Of a stretch of DNA of 64,000 nt, positions 54,501-64,000 are shown one piece after another (positions within the stretch are counted from its first letter, which is position 1; each line of letters begins with the position of its first letter). Source of the DNA: Petrosia ficiformis. Its lineage: Eukaryota; Porifera; Demospongiae; Haplosclerida; Petrosiidae. Where the stretch lies: the NCBI GenBank assembly GCA_947044365.1, contig OX345650.1, forward strand, positions 2,430,673 to 2,494,672. Reading direction: 5' to 3'. The position numbers were made by a program, and so were the translations under genes. The notes below the pieces were generated by a model. That model did no database searches and was not told the DNA's origin. It saw only the letters and a list, made by a program, of their open reading frames with translations.

Positions 54501-57500
54501 AGAGATACACTAACACTTTATAGTGATTATGTATGTATATATGTATGTACATGTGTGTATATGTTAAACCCCATGTAAGTGTGGTCTATCCGCTCTAAAG
54601 GCAAAACCAAGGAGTGGCTAGACAGACCACACACACTAGGTTAACACCTTTAGACTCCTTGCCCACATTCTGATTTGTGTAAATACAGTCTTAATGACTT
54701 TCTAACTAACAACAGTCCAAGTTGAAGTCTTTCTGTTGAAGTAGTTGACAAAATGTAATAGTTTTTTAGATTATGAAGAATATATATACTACATCTAGTT
54801 GCCATGGCAATGGAGTCTGTTAGAGTAGTACTCTAACTGGACAGTTGGCTGTGCTCTAGAGTATGTTACTCCTTCCTTTGATGATAGTGAGGTATAAAGT
54901 AATTCATTGCTCAATAATTAAATTTTTTTGGCTTGAAATAATTTGTTTGCACCTGTAAAAACTTCCTTTTTCTGTATTCTATCAAAATAAGAGTACTGAG
55001 TACATTTAGTAACCATGGTAACACACTCATATTACATGTATGTGCAAACATACTCGTATGTTATGTAAAACTTAGCACAAGGACTAATTGAAACCTATTG
55101 AAGGATAGATTTTGCATTGTATTTGGAATAATAGTAATTCTTTATTGTGTGTTATAATTATTATATTCCAACCTGATTTACAACCTGACTTCTTCTAGTG
55201 GTATATTCTACCCAAATTTAGTTACTGTGTTAGTATTGGAGTACAAGTCACTATGGTGTAATTGCAATTTGCAGATATCTGAGTAATGATACAGGATACT
55301 TAAGCCTTTTCTATTGGAAATGTACACAATAGGACGTGTAAGAGATGCTCGTTGACAGAATGCTAGGAATTGCTTTTGTGTGAGATGTATAAGCATTCTG
55401 TTGATTGCACCAGTGTTTCTTGATTAACTGCTGAAATTATGTATATAACACATACAGTTGTGTATATTGTATAATCACTATATATATATTCTTCAGGGTT
55501 TCAAAAATAGAGCTATGTTAGTACAAATAGCAGCCTATAGAGCTTGGATGGTACTAATTGATGACTTTGCTCTTGACATAAGTGAGTCAATGACAATAAT
55601 AATGTGTTGTATATTTTACTGTAGTCCTAACTGAACATACAGTATCATCAGACATTGTTTTAGTTGTTTGTTGCTCTGTGTTTATTAACCATCATGGAAC
55701 AATCTTACTGTGTGTTAGACGTTTATATATATTGTGGATAAGGAAATTGTACACGTATCTCCATGTAGTTAGCTATTGGGCTTGTATATATACATGTACA
55801 AATACATGTATCACTACTTGCAAAGTTGCAATGCTAATGCACTATTAGCATTGCAACTTTGCAAGTAAACAAACAATTTATGGACCTTATCATATGTTCT
55901 GGTAACTTAAGAAATAAGGAAAAAAACCTCTATGAGTACATGTTCATGTAGGTCACACATTGTGAAACAGTTTGGTGAATACACATACTAGAGATAATGT
56001 TACATGTACATTTCCCTTGGTATAATGGAATTATGAGTCATTCGTAATTTTATAAATATTTTCAATTGTCATTAAACTCATTGTAAGCACATACATGTAC
56101 ATGTAAAGTACATGTATTATAATTAGTGTTGTACCTATACTAGGTTTTGCTGTTAATTCAGATACAAATGTTATAGGCAACTAAAAGTGCCTGTACCTAC
56201 ATGTACATGTATACCTATATCTATATGTACACTCCTTTTATAATCATGTGTATCACTGATTTTTTTGCTGCACTGCTCTATTAGCCATTTCTATTAAAAA
56301 ATGAAACTCACAAACTACTAGAAAGGATGGAAATACATGTGTAACTCAAAAAATATGATTCTGACTGTTGTATCAATCTTTTCCTACAGTGAAATACATG
56401 TAGTACTATAATGTTGGTCTGTAAAGTATCTGTATCTGCCCTATATATGTACTACTAGCCTATACCTATATATACCTTGGTATAGGCACCTATACAAATA
56501 TAGGTAAAATGTATGATGTAAATATACATGTACATGTGCTATTCAAATTTTGTGGAAATGATGCAAATTATTAATCCGTGTTTCAGCTGAATATCTGATT
56601 ATACACTTCATATTACTGATCCACATTATTTAGAGTATGAGTCAACAGTATACATGTGTACTATCTGTCAATAAAGTGTCACCATACAGTAACAGTAATT
56701 ACCTTAGTTCTACTGTCAGTACAGTCAGTAATTACTGTCTCATTACTGTTGTGTTGAATTGACAAGTATATGTGTACCAATTACTGTTAATGTATACATG
56801 TATATTAGTAGATATAGTGACATACTGTACATTGTGTTATAATACATGTATACTAGTAGATATAGTGACATACTGTACATTGTGTTATAATACATGTATA
56901 TTAGTAGATATAGTGACATACTGTACATTGTGTTATAATACATGTATATTAGTAGATATAGTGACATACTGTACATTGTGTTATAATACATGTATACTAG
57001 TAGATATAGTGACATACTGTACATTGTGTTATAATACATGTATATTAGTAGATATAGTGACATACTGTACATTGTGTTATAATACATGTATACTAGTAGA
57101 TATAGTGACATACTGTACATTGTGTTATAATACATGTATACTAGTAGATATAGTGACATACTGTACATTGTGTTATAATACATGTATACTAGTAGATATA
57201 GTGACATACTGTACACTGTGTTATAATACATGTATACTAGTAGATATAGTGACATACTGTACATTGTGTTATAATACATGTATATTAGTAGATATAGTGA
57301 CATACTGTACATTGTGTTATAATACATGTATACTAGTAGATATAGTGACATACTGTACATTGTGTTATAATACATGTATACTAGTAGATATAGTGACATA
57401 CTGTACATTGTGTTATAATACATGTATATTAGTAGATATAGTGACATACTGTACATTGTGTTATAATACATGTATACTAGTAGATATAGTGACATACTGT

Positions 57501-60500
57501 ACATTGTGTTATAATACATGTATATCATTATAAATTCTGTTTTTCAGATGTCTTCACAAACCCAAAGAGACTGAAGCTGCTGTTAATGCCACTAGTGGTA
57601 AGATGTGATAACGTACGTGTTTGATTATATTACTAAATGTGCTTATGGGATGCATAATGGTTACATACCTGTACATGTACATGTATATTAAAGAAATAAA
57701 AATGACACATGTACAGAATTATATTTTATATCAAAAGTGAAAAGTGTGCAAACCAGGTCTGGAAGGTACTATACATGTATATGTATGGCCATGACAGTCA
57801 CTTTCTAATTTCATTTCATGCATACACAAAGCCATAAAGTTGTTTTTCTACATGTGCTGCTCTAATTGCTTTTAAACTTGTGTACACCTGCAAGACACAT
57901 AATTAAACATGTAATGATGAAGCCACCCTTCAAAGCTTCCGATGGTGCCATAAATGGGATACATGCACCATGGTGCACTGTGTGCTTCATTAAACTGTAT
58001 AAACATGATTTTGAAGTCATGAAATACAATAATTATGTCATGTTCACTTGTGCAATATCAGGTTTATAATCACCTCGCCCTCGGGCTTGGTGATTATAAA
58101 CCTGATATAGCACTCATGGCATGACAAACACTATACGGATATAATCATACATAGATATATATAATTATTGTCAAAAATATTCAAGCACTGTTGTAGCAAG
58201 GATTCTGTTCTGCAAGTGCATTTATTTACTGTACAAATGTATTCTTTGATTATTACAATATATATTGTATTTTACCACAAACATACACACATGGTACAGG
58301 GTTCAGCTGTTAAACAGAAGTTTTTTGAAGTTGATGAAGCTCGTATCGGTACCTGGTGGCACTTGATTTGTAAATTAATACCTCTCTCTAATCCCACTAA
58401 TATTTGTATGATATTTCATGATGTGAGTTCAACTGTAAATCATAATACTCATTTATATGTAGCTTGTGTACACCTGTATTGTTTTAAATACATGTATATG
58501 TATCACCTACAGTCCTACATACATGTACATGTATGCATGTATATATTCATGTACATGCTATCAGAGTATACTACATTGTATATACATATAATAATTACCA
58601 TGAAAATTTCATTATTTGACTTTCAATGTACATTTATTCTACATGTACAGTACATGTAATTACAATGTACATGTATCCTACATATACATGAATGTACATG
58701 TATTCTACATGTACACATAATTGCAATATACATGTATTGTACATATACATGTACATGTAATTACAAAATACATGTATTCTACATACACATGTATACATGT
58801 AATTGCAAAATACATGTATTCTACATACACATGTATACACGTAATTACAATATACATGTACATGTATTCTACATGTACATTTGTACATGTAATTATAACG
58901 TACATGTATTATTTACTCTCTTCAACAAAATGTTTTCATACATTATAAATTACAATAGTACAGTAGTAAAGGTTTCATATTGTGTTTTCTATCAATAGAT
59001 AATAGAGTTGTATGTATTTGTAAGTCCATTTACAGTACATGTACATGTATATATATGCAATTATAATTATATACATGTACATTCTTGTAAATTGATGTAA
59101 TCTGTATTGAATCCATAGTGTTTTTATATATTTTATTTTAGGTATGTATTCCTTTCCTGCTGTTCTGTCTGGGACTGGACCCCAAAAGTGACATGTCAGC
59201 CTTTGTACCACAGAAAACACCCAATCTATTTGACACCTCCTTAACCCCTAAAAAAATATTTACTCTATTGTCAAGCACAGTTACCCCTAAACCAATAGGA
59301 ACAACTTCTCATTATCCCTCTACTCCTCATACAAGTTTTATTAGTAACGGTTGCCTAGCCATACTTCTGTTTCTGGGCATTGAAAATGTAGATGTAAAAG
59401 AAGCCACATGTGTAAGAGGTCAGTTAGCTACATGTACATGTATAACATTCACATTGATGACTTTATACATGTATGTACATGTACATGTACGTAGTGTTGG
59501 ATAATTAATCGTTTCATGATTACATGTAAATTGCAATTTTTATCATGAACAATAATTATTATGCATGTACATGTACATGTAGTCATGTGCATGTACATGT
59601 ACCAACACTTTTTGTTACTCGTAATTATTGAGTTTTGCATGATATTATTAATTAATTGTTTAATTGGTTATTAGTACCTGTATTACATCAAAAAACAATT
59701 AAAATAGCTGTCTTGCTGACTCTAGCAGTAGCTTCTAGACATTGTTCAGGACAAATATTGTTCTGAACACCAAGTGTTGTGCATGAGTCCCTTGATCGAG
59801 GCAGAGCAAAACTGGTACAACTGCCTCAACTATATATACATTGTACAACATGTACGTGACACACACAAAAGAATATATACATGTACATTGTGGCTGCTTA
59901 TTTTCTAAACAATTGTGGCTGATTATTATTTTTCTAAGCCAAAGTGGCTGCTCTAAAGCCATTATGGCGGCTGCTTGTTTGTTTGTTGTGTGTGTTTGTC
60001 TATGCCTGTTGCTAGGCAAATGAATTTACATGTATATATAATTATAATTATATTAGGACTGGGAAAAAGTTTTGAATGTTTGAACATTCGTTCATATCCT
60101 GCACATTCAAAGCTAAATTTCTCTCTTGTTAATTACTTTAGAATAGCTATAAGTACCTCCAGAATGCCTCTGAATCAATCTTGGAACATCTATTTTTCAA
60201 AAATGTGTGTGGGGACATGCTTGTGTCACATACACATCATGCATTTGGCAATATAGGAAAATGTGCTTCCATGAATAATTATGGTGTTTTAATCAACTTC
60301 AAAGGATCTAAAATCCCAGAAGGGCATGCTCATCTGCCCCTCTCTCTCATTAAATATAAACAAAACACTGATTCCAACATAATTTGTTATACTATTACAT
60401 TTTATGTATACATGTATTTTCACATTATTATTTCAGCATCTTCCAGTATTCGGATCTTTGAGAATAATAAAATTCCACTTAATTTTCTACCTTTCTTTCT

Positions 60501-61487
60501 GCTGTATGTTGAAGGTTCTCTTCATTATGAATCTCTTCTTCCATTATCTCTTGTTGAATCAGTTGGATATAATATATTACGCTCAGCAATATTCACACTT
60601 AGTGATCCCACTTCTAGCCATACTCCAATGAAGGAATCGATATTATATAGTATATTTGAGTTGATTCTTCAGATGAAAGACATTATGAAACAACACCATA
60701 TTCTAGTGAGTTACCCTATCAAATGTACATCTGTATGGGAGCTCTACATGTAATGTACATGTGCTTACAAAACTAATCATTTGAAGGAAAAGAATTTGAT
60801 TAAATGCACTATTAGTACAGGAAGCCAATGAGATTTGATATCTAATGATCAATCTTCCATCAAATTGTGATACCTAAATGAATATCTTGTTTTCAAACAC
60901 GTGGTCACATGTAATTGAATACAAATGGATAGCTTATGATTTCATATCTTTCACATACTGTATGATAATGTAGTGTTAACTAAACAATGTAGAAACTTTG
61001 TATTATTATAATAGTCTCAACTACATATGATTAAAAATTACTATTATTTTTTGGTATGACTAAAAACAATGTACATGTAGATGTAGTTATACAATGTTTT
61101 AATTAAATTCAGCTTCATTCAAGAGTGCATGTGGTGCCTTGAAATAAATGTATTTAACTTTCTTAACTAATATACATGATTACATGTACATGTACATGTA
61201 ATCATGTACATGTATGTATGTATAGTGAGTATGATAATCCACTACAAATGCATATATACAATGTACATGTACATGTACATTGTATATACATGTTATATTA
61301 TATTATATGGCATAAAATATATTATATTAATTGTTAATAAATGAACACTGCTTTTTGGTATTCGAATTTCACTTTCCTTAAATGAGTATTTGAATGTTAG
61401 CTAGCAACGTTATATTTAGTGAGTCAAACTATTCATTATAATATGTACATGTAACAATACATTATAAAAGCATATATACATGTATTT

Positions 61488-61519
<32 letters not shown>

Positions 61520-62678
61520 ATACAGTAGTAACACAATATTTGTATACTCTAGGATATTCTGTGTCAAACAAGTAACTTACCTTCCAAGCTATTCTATTCA
61601 TTACGGACATCTACACATGTGGGAGTCACTGAAATGTTCTCTTACCTGCTAGAAAGGACACTGTATTTACTAATTGGAGGTAGTTGCAATTTACAAGACC
61701 AACAGAAGAGGTACATGTCTAATGCAAGATTATATACAGATTAGTATGACTAGTAAAATTGAACATTTCCCTGGTTTTCCCACTCTAAATGGAGTATAAT
61801 ACTATACTTGGTTTTACGTGTACAGTTGCTTTATGGTACATGACTACATGTACATTGTATTTGTGTACATTGTGTATCTGTACTGTACTGTACTGTACTG
61901 TACATGCCACACCAATTGATTGAACTACATGTACATTGTATTTGTGTACATTGTGTGTACATGTATCTGTACTGTACTGTACATACTGTACATGCCACAC
62001 CAATTGATTGAACTACATGTACATTGTATTTGTGTACATTGTGTGTACATGTATCTGTACTGTACTGTACATGCTGTACATGCCACACCAATTGATTGAA
62101 CTACATGTACATTGTACATTGAACCCTGGTTTTCCCACTCTAAATGGAGTATAATACTATACTTGATTGGGTTTACATGTACAGTTGCTTTACAGTACAT
62201 GTAGATTGTAATTTGTGTACATTGTGTGTACATTGTATGTACATGTATCTGTACTGTACTGTACTGTACATACTGTACATGCCACACCAATTGATTGACC
62301 TACATGTAGCCCTCGAACAATTCATGTACATGTACTTCAGTATTTAATTGATGTTTTAAATCAATTATCATATAAATAAATTAATTAAACCACAGGACTA
62401 ACGTTTTGGGGTTATTTTTGTGAGTAATATATTTTTTGTGTATAATATAATGTACTGTATATTCATATAGTCAACTTCTGTCACTGTGTGGTCGAATAAT
62501 TACTGTGATAACCTTGAAAGTAGGCGTGTCCAAAGTAGACACCAAAAAGCAACTGGATGCATTCTGCTTTGTAATAAAAACCATTGAATGTAACTTGTCT
62601 GAACATGAATTTGAACACACCACAATGAGTGAAGTGTGGTGTAAATTGGGAGAGAGATTCACAGAATTCCTAAAAGAG
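45563..62678 (+). CDS. RIF1: RIF1, N-terminal HEAT-repeat portion (continues past the window)
   Basis: Sixteen exons: 45563-45651, 45715-45879, 50850-50887, 51335-51441, 51913-52007, 52636-52726, 53543-53638, 53894-53992, 54279-54332, 55497-55581, 57548-57597, 58300-58422, 59142-59418, 60437-60705, 61553-61710 and 62471-62678. All phases match; 668 codons so far. It is an all-helical repeat protein. Diagnostic RIF1 blocks include AIQALGYILFNELVARC, CTRALWCLANQNMDSSVI, SSVTCEALNVLQK, TLHKSGSFLNELLKVVE, AYRAWMVLIDDFAL, NPKRLKLLLMPLV and a T/S/P-rich insert (TPKPIGTTSHYPSTPHTSF) before the next helices. RIF1 directs PP1 to chromatin to set replication timing and works with 53BP1 in break repair. 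The PP1-docking and C-terminal DNA-binding parts lie beyond the right edge. Intron 2 carries a MULE transposon and a minisatellite; intron 10 has a 48-bp minisatellite. Confidence 0.93.
46241..49157 (-). pseudogene. MULE transposase with SWIM and PHD-like zinc fingers, decayed
   Basis: In minus-strand order: an N-terminal block at 49157-48900 (EFESALKQYKESCFVEFWWR, KYCCIHGG), like the FAR1/FLYWCH DNA-binding start of MULE transposases; a DDE core at 47814-47392 (LCLDATYKLLELGHLMLGED, and KICIIMADKD); a helical stretch at 47497-46950; a SWIM finger around 46920-46866 (TCGCIFHMSMLLPCRH, i.e. CxC...CxH); and a C-terminal PHD-like finger at 46370-46241 (WICNVC, VCDGC, HWFCRNC). Frames change between pieces, with one clear shift near 46797 (SWIM frame ends in TGA while CDKRWTTNYYR continues in another frame). 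In the PHD-like finger the positions usually held by His/Cys read D and Y. I take it as inactive. The family is also the source of vertebrate ZSWIM genes. Confidence 0.8.
48091..48823. mobile_element. Second inverted-repeat element nested inside the MULE
   Basis: GCGGTGGCCCTGAAGGTCGC at 48103-48122 is inverted at 48795-48813. Inside each end lie repeated GTGACAATCCCAACGTTC and GAAGGTCTCTAACGTTC words (inverted at 48690-48780), a typical subterminal-repeat pattern. It separates the N-terminal block of the MULE transposase from the DDE core. A minus-strand frame around 48545-48380 (CGFNRHGSAKAADILRRISR and onward) looks coding-like, but I cannot name it. Confidence 0.7.
49545..50382. repeat. 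28-bp minisatellite, about 30 copies, RIF1 intron 2
   Basis: The unit is CACACTAATTACCCTATCCT then AGATATAA; a 31-bp variant has AGATAATATAA and some copies have TATCTTAG. Variants are interspersed, so the array expanded repeatedly. CCCTA within the unit is not a telomere repeat. Confidence 0.97.
50512..50593. repeat. Long near-perfect hairpin, 38-bp arms
   Basis: The left arm 50512-50549 (TTGTTTTCTTGTAGTCTGTT onward) pairs with 50556-50593 with one mismatch around a 6-nt loop. Probably a foldback transposon or palindrome; a hairpin RNA source is possible if transcribed as part of RIF1 intron 2. Confidence 0.85.
50690..50806. repeat. Foldback element, family G copy 1
   Basis: TTGTGCTATATCAGATTTAT then AATCACC at the left is inverted at the right (GGTGATTATAAATGTGATAT then GTAGCAC), with outer arms TAACACGCCT / AGGCATGTTA. 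A second copy lies at 58034-58128. Confidence 0.7.
52940..53346. mobile_element. MITE family A copy, RIF1 intron 6
   Basis: ATGGCACATAGGGCCATCGT then TATGATTGC at the left and AAAGCAATCATAGGGATA at the right. Interior blocks GGGGCTCAGTTAAATAATG and CTAGCAGGAAGAAACTAG match the family. About as diverged as the 38541 copy. Confidence 0.72.
55817..55865. repeat. Perfect 22-bp hairpin, RIF1 intron 10
   Basis: CTTGCAAAGTTGCAATGCTA then AT is followed by the 5-nt loop GCACT and the exact inverse at 55844-55865. There is no extended imperfect stem outside it, so a microRNA precursor is doubtful. Confidence 0.9.
56790..57535. repeat. 48-bp minisatellite, about 15 copies, RIF1 intron 10
   Basis: The unit is ATACATGTATACTAGTAGAT then ATAGTGACATACTGTACATT and GTGTTATA. 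The only common variant is ACTAG/ATTAG. Because 48 is a multiple of three and no unit frame has a stop, open frames of ~250 codons run on both strands; they are artefacts. The array ends 5 bp upstream of the acceptor tract of exon 11. Confidence 0.97.
58034..58128. repeat. Foldback element, family G copy 2
   Basis: CAATATCAGGTTTATAATCA then CC pairs with GGTGATTATAAACCTGATAT around CGCCCTCGGGC. Outer arms TGTCATG / CATGACA extend the stem. Homologous to 50690-50806. RIF1 intron 11. Confidence 0.8.
58620..58910. repeat. TACATGTA-rich tandem array, RIF1 intron 12
   Basis: Loose ~40-bp units of ACATGTATTCTACATACAC and ATGTAATTGCAAAATACATG. Multiple overlapping frames on both strands are repeat artefacts. 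Confidence 0.85.
61790..62330. repeat. Higher-order tandem repeat, RIF1 intron 15
   Basis: About five units of 60-95 bp, each with CTGTACTGTACTGTACAT, GCCACACCAATTGATTGA and CTACATGTACATTGTATTTG. A larger unit beginning TGGTTTTCCCACTCTAAATG also recurs at 61777 and 62131, so the array is nested. Confidence 0.88.
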
Positions 62679-64000
62679 GTACATGTACATGTATATTGTA
62701 TATTCTCTGTATGTACATGTATGTAGTGTTTCAGCCCCCCCCCCCCCCTCTTAAGGAACTCAATCAAAATTTGAAAACTGCAAATGTATTAAACAATGTC
62801 TGTAGCACATTCAATGAGTGAAAAATATCACTTGAAAATAATTATGGTAAACAAGATTAGTGTTGCCGATATATAATCGGTATCTGCCGATATTCGCATA
62901 TCGGCCCTGGATCGGTATTGGCTTTTAATTATCCAATACATTATTTTTAACCACAAAATTAAATTAAAGTTAATTATGAAAAAAATGTTGGGCGGGGTGT
63001 TTAATAAATACTTCTTGTTACCTTTATAACTCACATTATGTAAAACTTTGGATTCAAACTTACTTTGTTGGAAAGGTGAGTTGTTAGACAAGCTACGCAT
63101 GTAAAATTTATGTTTCACTATTAGCAGGAAGAGAGTATGGCGAGCTGTTGAATGCATAGTAATTCCAAGGCCAACGCCCACATCTATACTCGCTCGTGTA
63201 ACTTCCACATTTTCAATGACACAGACTTTTAACTCACTTAGTTTGACAGAAGACCTTCTAAGAAAGCTGTAGATAACAAAATCATGTTTCGTTAGTTGCG
63301 GGAAAGTAGCAAGGCGAGTGTTTGAAATTGCAGTGTTCAACCCATGATAATAATTTGCATGTGTACGTAGCACTTACATTTGTACGGGAAGCGACGTGTG
63401 AAAAGTCGAAGAGAAGATCTCCGATATGGCTGTACTTTACTGCTGGTGAAGGTGATAGACAAGATCTAGTACATTTATGTATAATTAGTTAATTACTAAT
63501 AACAAAAACAAACCAAATCACTTATTATATCTTCATTTTCACTTGTTGATTCATTAATCTTTGTTTGATTATAATTATATAAAAAACATCTGTATCAGCA
63601 TCTGTATCTGCAGTATTTGGAAATAAATATCTGTGTATCGGAATATCGGCAAATTTATGAATCGGTGCAACACTAAACAAGATATATTGATTGTATCCCT
63701 ATAATTGCTTTGTAATAACTATGTATCAAGCATTGCTGATGGCACTAGTGTCTCTACCTTAATCTTTGTGCTTGAAAGCTGGGGCCTAAAGAAGTAAGTG
63801 TAAGCCTGATTGCAGTTTAACCGATTAACTGCCATAGACGCCAATTGGGGTCCAACACGGAGGGCGTTGAAACGCCATGGACGTCAATTGGTATTTTGGA
63901 TGCCGCCACACCTTACTCTTATGCTTATATCTCACGAAGAATATCAGTTAGGGCCCTGATATTTTGGCAACACTGAGAGGAATTCTAGTGCTAAAAATAA
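62679..64000. other. RIF1 intron 16 up to the window edge
   Basis: No further RIF1 exon recognised. It contains a C-run (62738-62749), a hAT-type element (62858-63675), the start of a family A MITE end (TATCCCTATAATTGCTTT near 63695), and unassigned A+T-rich DNA with a short GC-richer stretch at 63828-63915. Confidence 0.5.
62858..63675. mobile_element. hAT-type non-autonomous element, 818 bp
   Basis: The left end is TAGTGTTGCCGAT and the right end ATCGGTGCAACACTA. A perfect 8-bp duplication AACAAGAT lies at 62850-62857 and 63676-63683. The subterminal region repeats ATCGGTATCTGCCGATATTC-like words. A minus-strand open frame (63373-62828) shows no hAT transposase motif. Confidence 0.93.

Noticed and set aside
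56743..57533. Open frames of about 250 codons on both strands with repeated peptide units
   Set aside because: Produced by a 48-bp minisatellite whose length is a multiple of three. They lie wholly inside RIF1 intron 10, with identical units and no sign of protein-level constraint.
58134..58659. 163-codon frame around RIF1 exon 12
   Set aside because: Only 58300-58422 is exon; the rest is intron reading through A+T-rich DNA, as shown by the splice signals and phases.
60142..60436. In-frame open extension upstream of RIF1 exon 14 that might be a longer exon
   Set aside because: An acceptor at 60140-60141 would start it in phase 0, but exon 13 ends in phase 1. The exon 14 acceptor at 60436 fits the phase and the family's length.
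62828..63373. 181-codon minus-strand frame
   Set aside because: It lies inside the hAT-type element at 62858-63675 and shows no transposase motif or other domain.

Overview
The window is nuclear DNA of an animal. It is A+T-rich, its genes are split by many short GT-AG introns, and it carries dense microsatellites, minisatellites and small inverted-repeat transposons. The gene content (a FADD-type death adaptor, a linkage-region galactosyltransferase relative, an ETAA1-like protein, RIF1) is metazoan. The compact spacing, very A+T-rich introns and ubiquitous TACATGTA-type simple sequence suggest an early-branching animal, most likely a demosponge. That taxonomic call is inference; no RNA marker is present to fix it.

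Layout, left to right. (1) 2130-8139, minus strand: a complete four-exon FADD-like adaptor with a death effector domain followed by a death domain. (2) 8207-9433, plus: an intronless B3GALT6-like GT31 glycosyltransferase, divergent from FADD across a 67-bp gap, whose DxD and catalytic-base motifs are degenerate. (3) 9718-13844, minus: a six-exon acidic, serine-rich protein that I read as ETAA1-like, with a conserved-looking D-I-T-W-D motif near the N-terminus and a basic RPA32-binding-like helix in a tiny last exon. (4) 14623-27820, plus: complete ten-exon class III alcohol dehydrogenase (ADH5, S-(hydroxymethyl)glutathione dehydrogenase). (5) 28835-44171, plus: complete fourteen-exon GH38 alpha-mannosidase of the lysosomal/secreted type. 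(6) 45563 to beyond the right edge, plus: the first sixteen coding exons (668 codons) of RIF1. All exon chains were built by hand from splice signals; phases agree at every junction, and the totals divide by three for the complete genes.

Mobile DNA fills the introns. I could define several elements precisely by inverted ends plus target-site duplications: a 3.4-kb decayed MULE transposon in RIF1 intron 2 (SWIM zinc finger, PHD-like finger, nested second element); two hAT-type elements nested one inside the other in mannosidase intron 2; a hAT-type element in RIF1 intron 16; a 743-bp element with perfect 38-bp ends nested in an older MITE in ADH5 intron 3; a 90-bp MITE upstream of ADH5; and an inverted pair of tRNA-derived SINE-like arms in mannosidase intron 4. 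A recurrent MITE end sits just upstream of the start codons of both ADH5 and the mannosidase, and may have been co-opted as promoter or leader DNA.

The genes do not form one pathway. ADH5 is housekeeping formaldehyde and nitrosothiol detoxification. The mannosidase and the GT31 protein act in glycan turnover and synthesis. FADD acts in death signalling. RIF1 and the ETAA1-like protein both belong to genome maintenance. The tightest functional spacing is the divergent FADD/B3GALT6-like pair and the divergent ETAA1-like/ADH5 pair.
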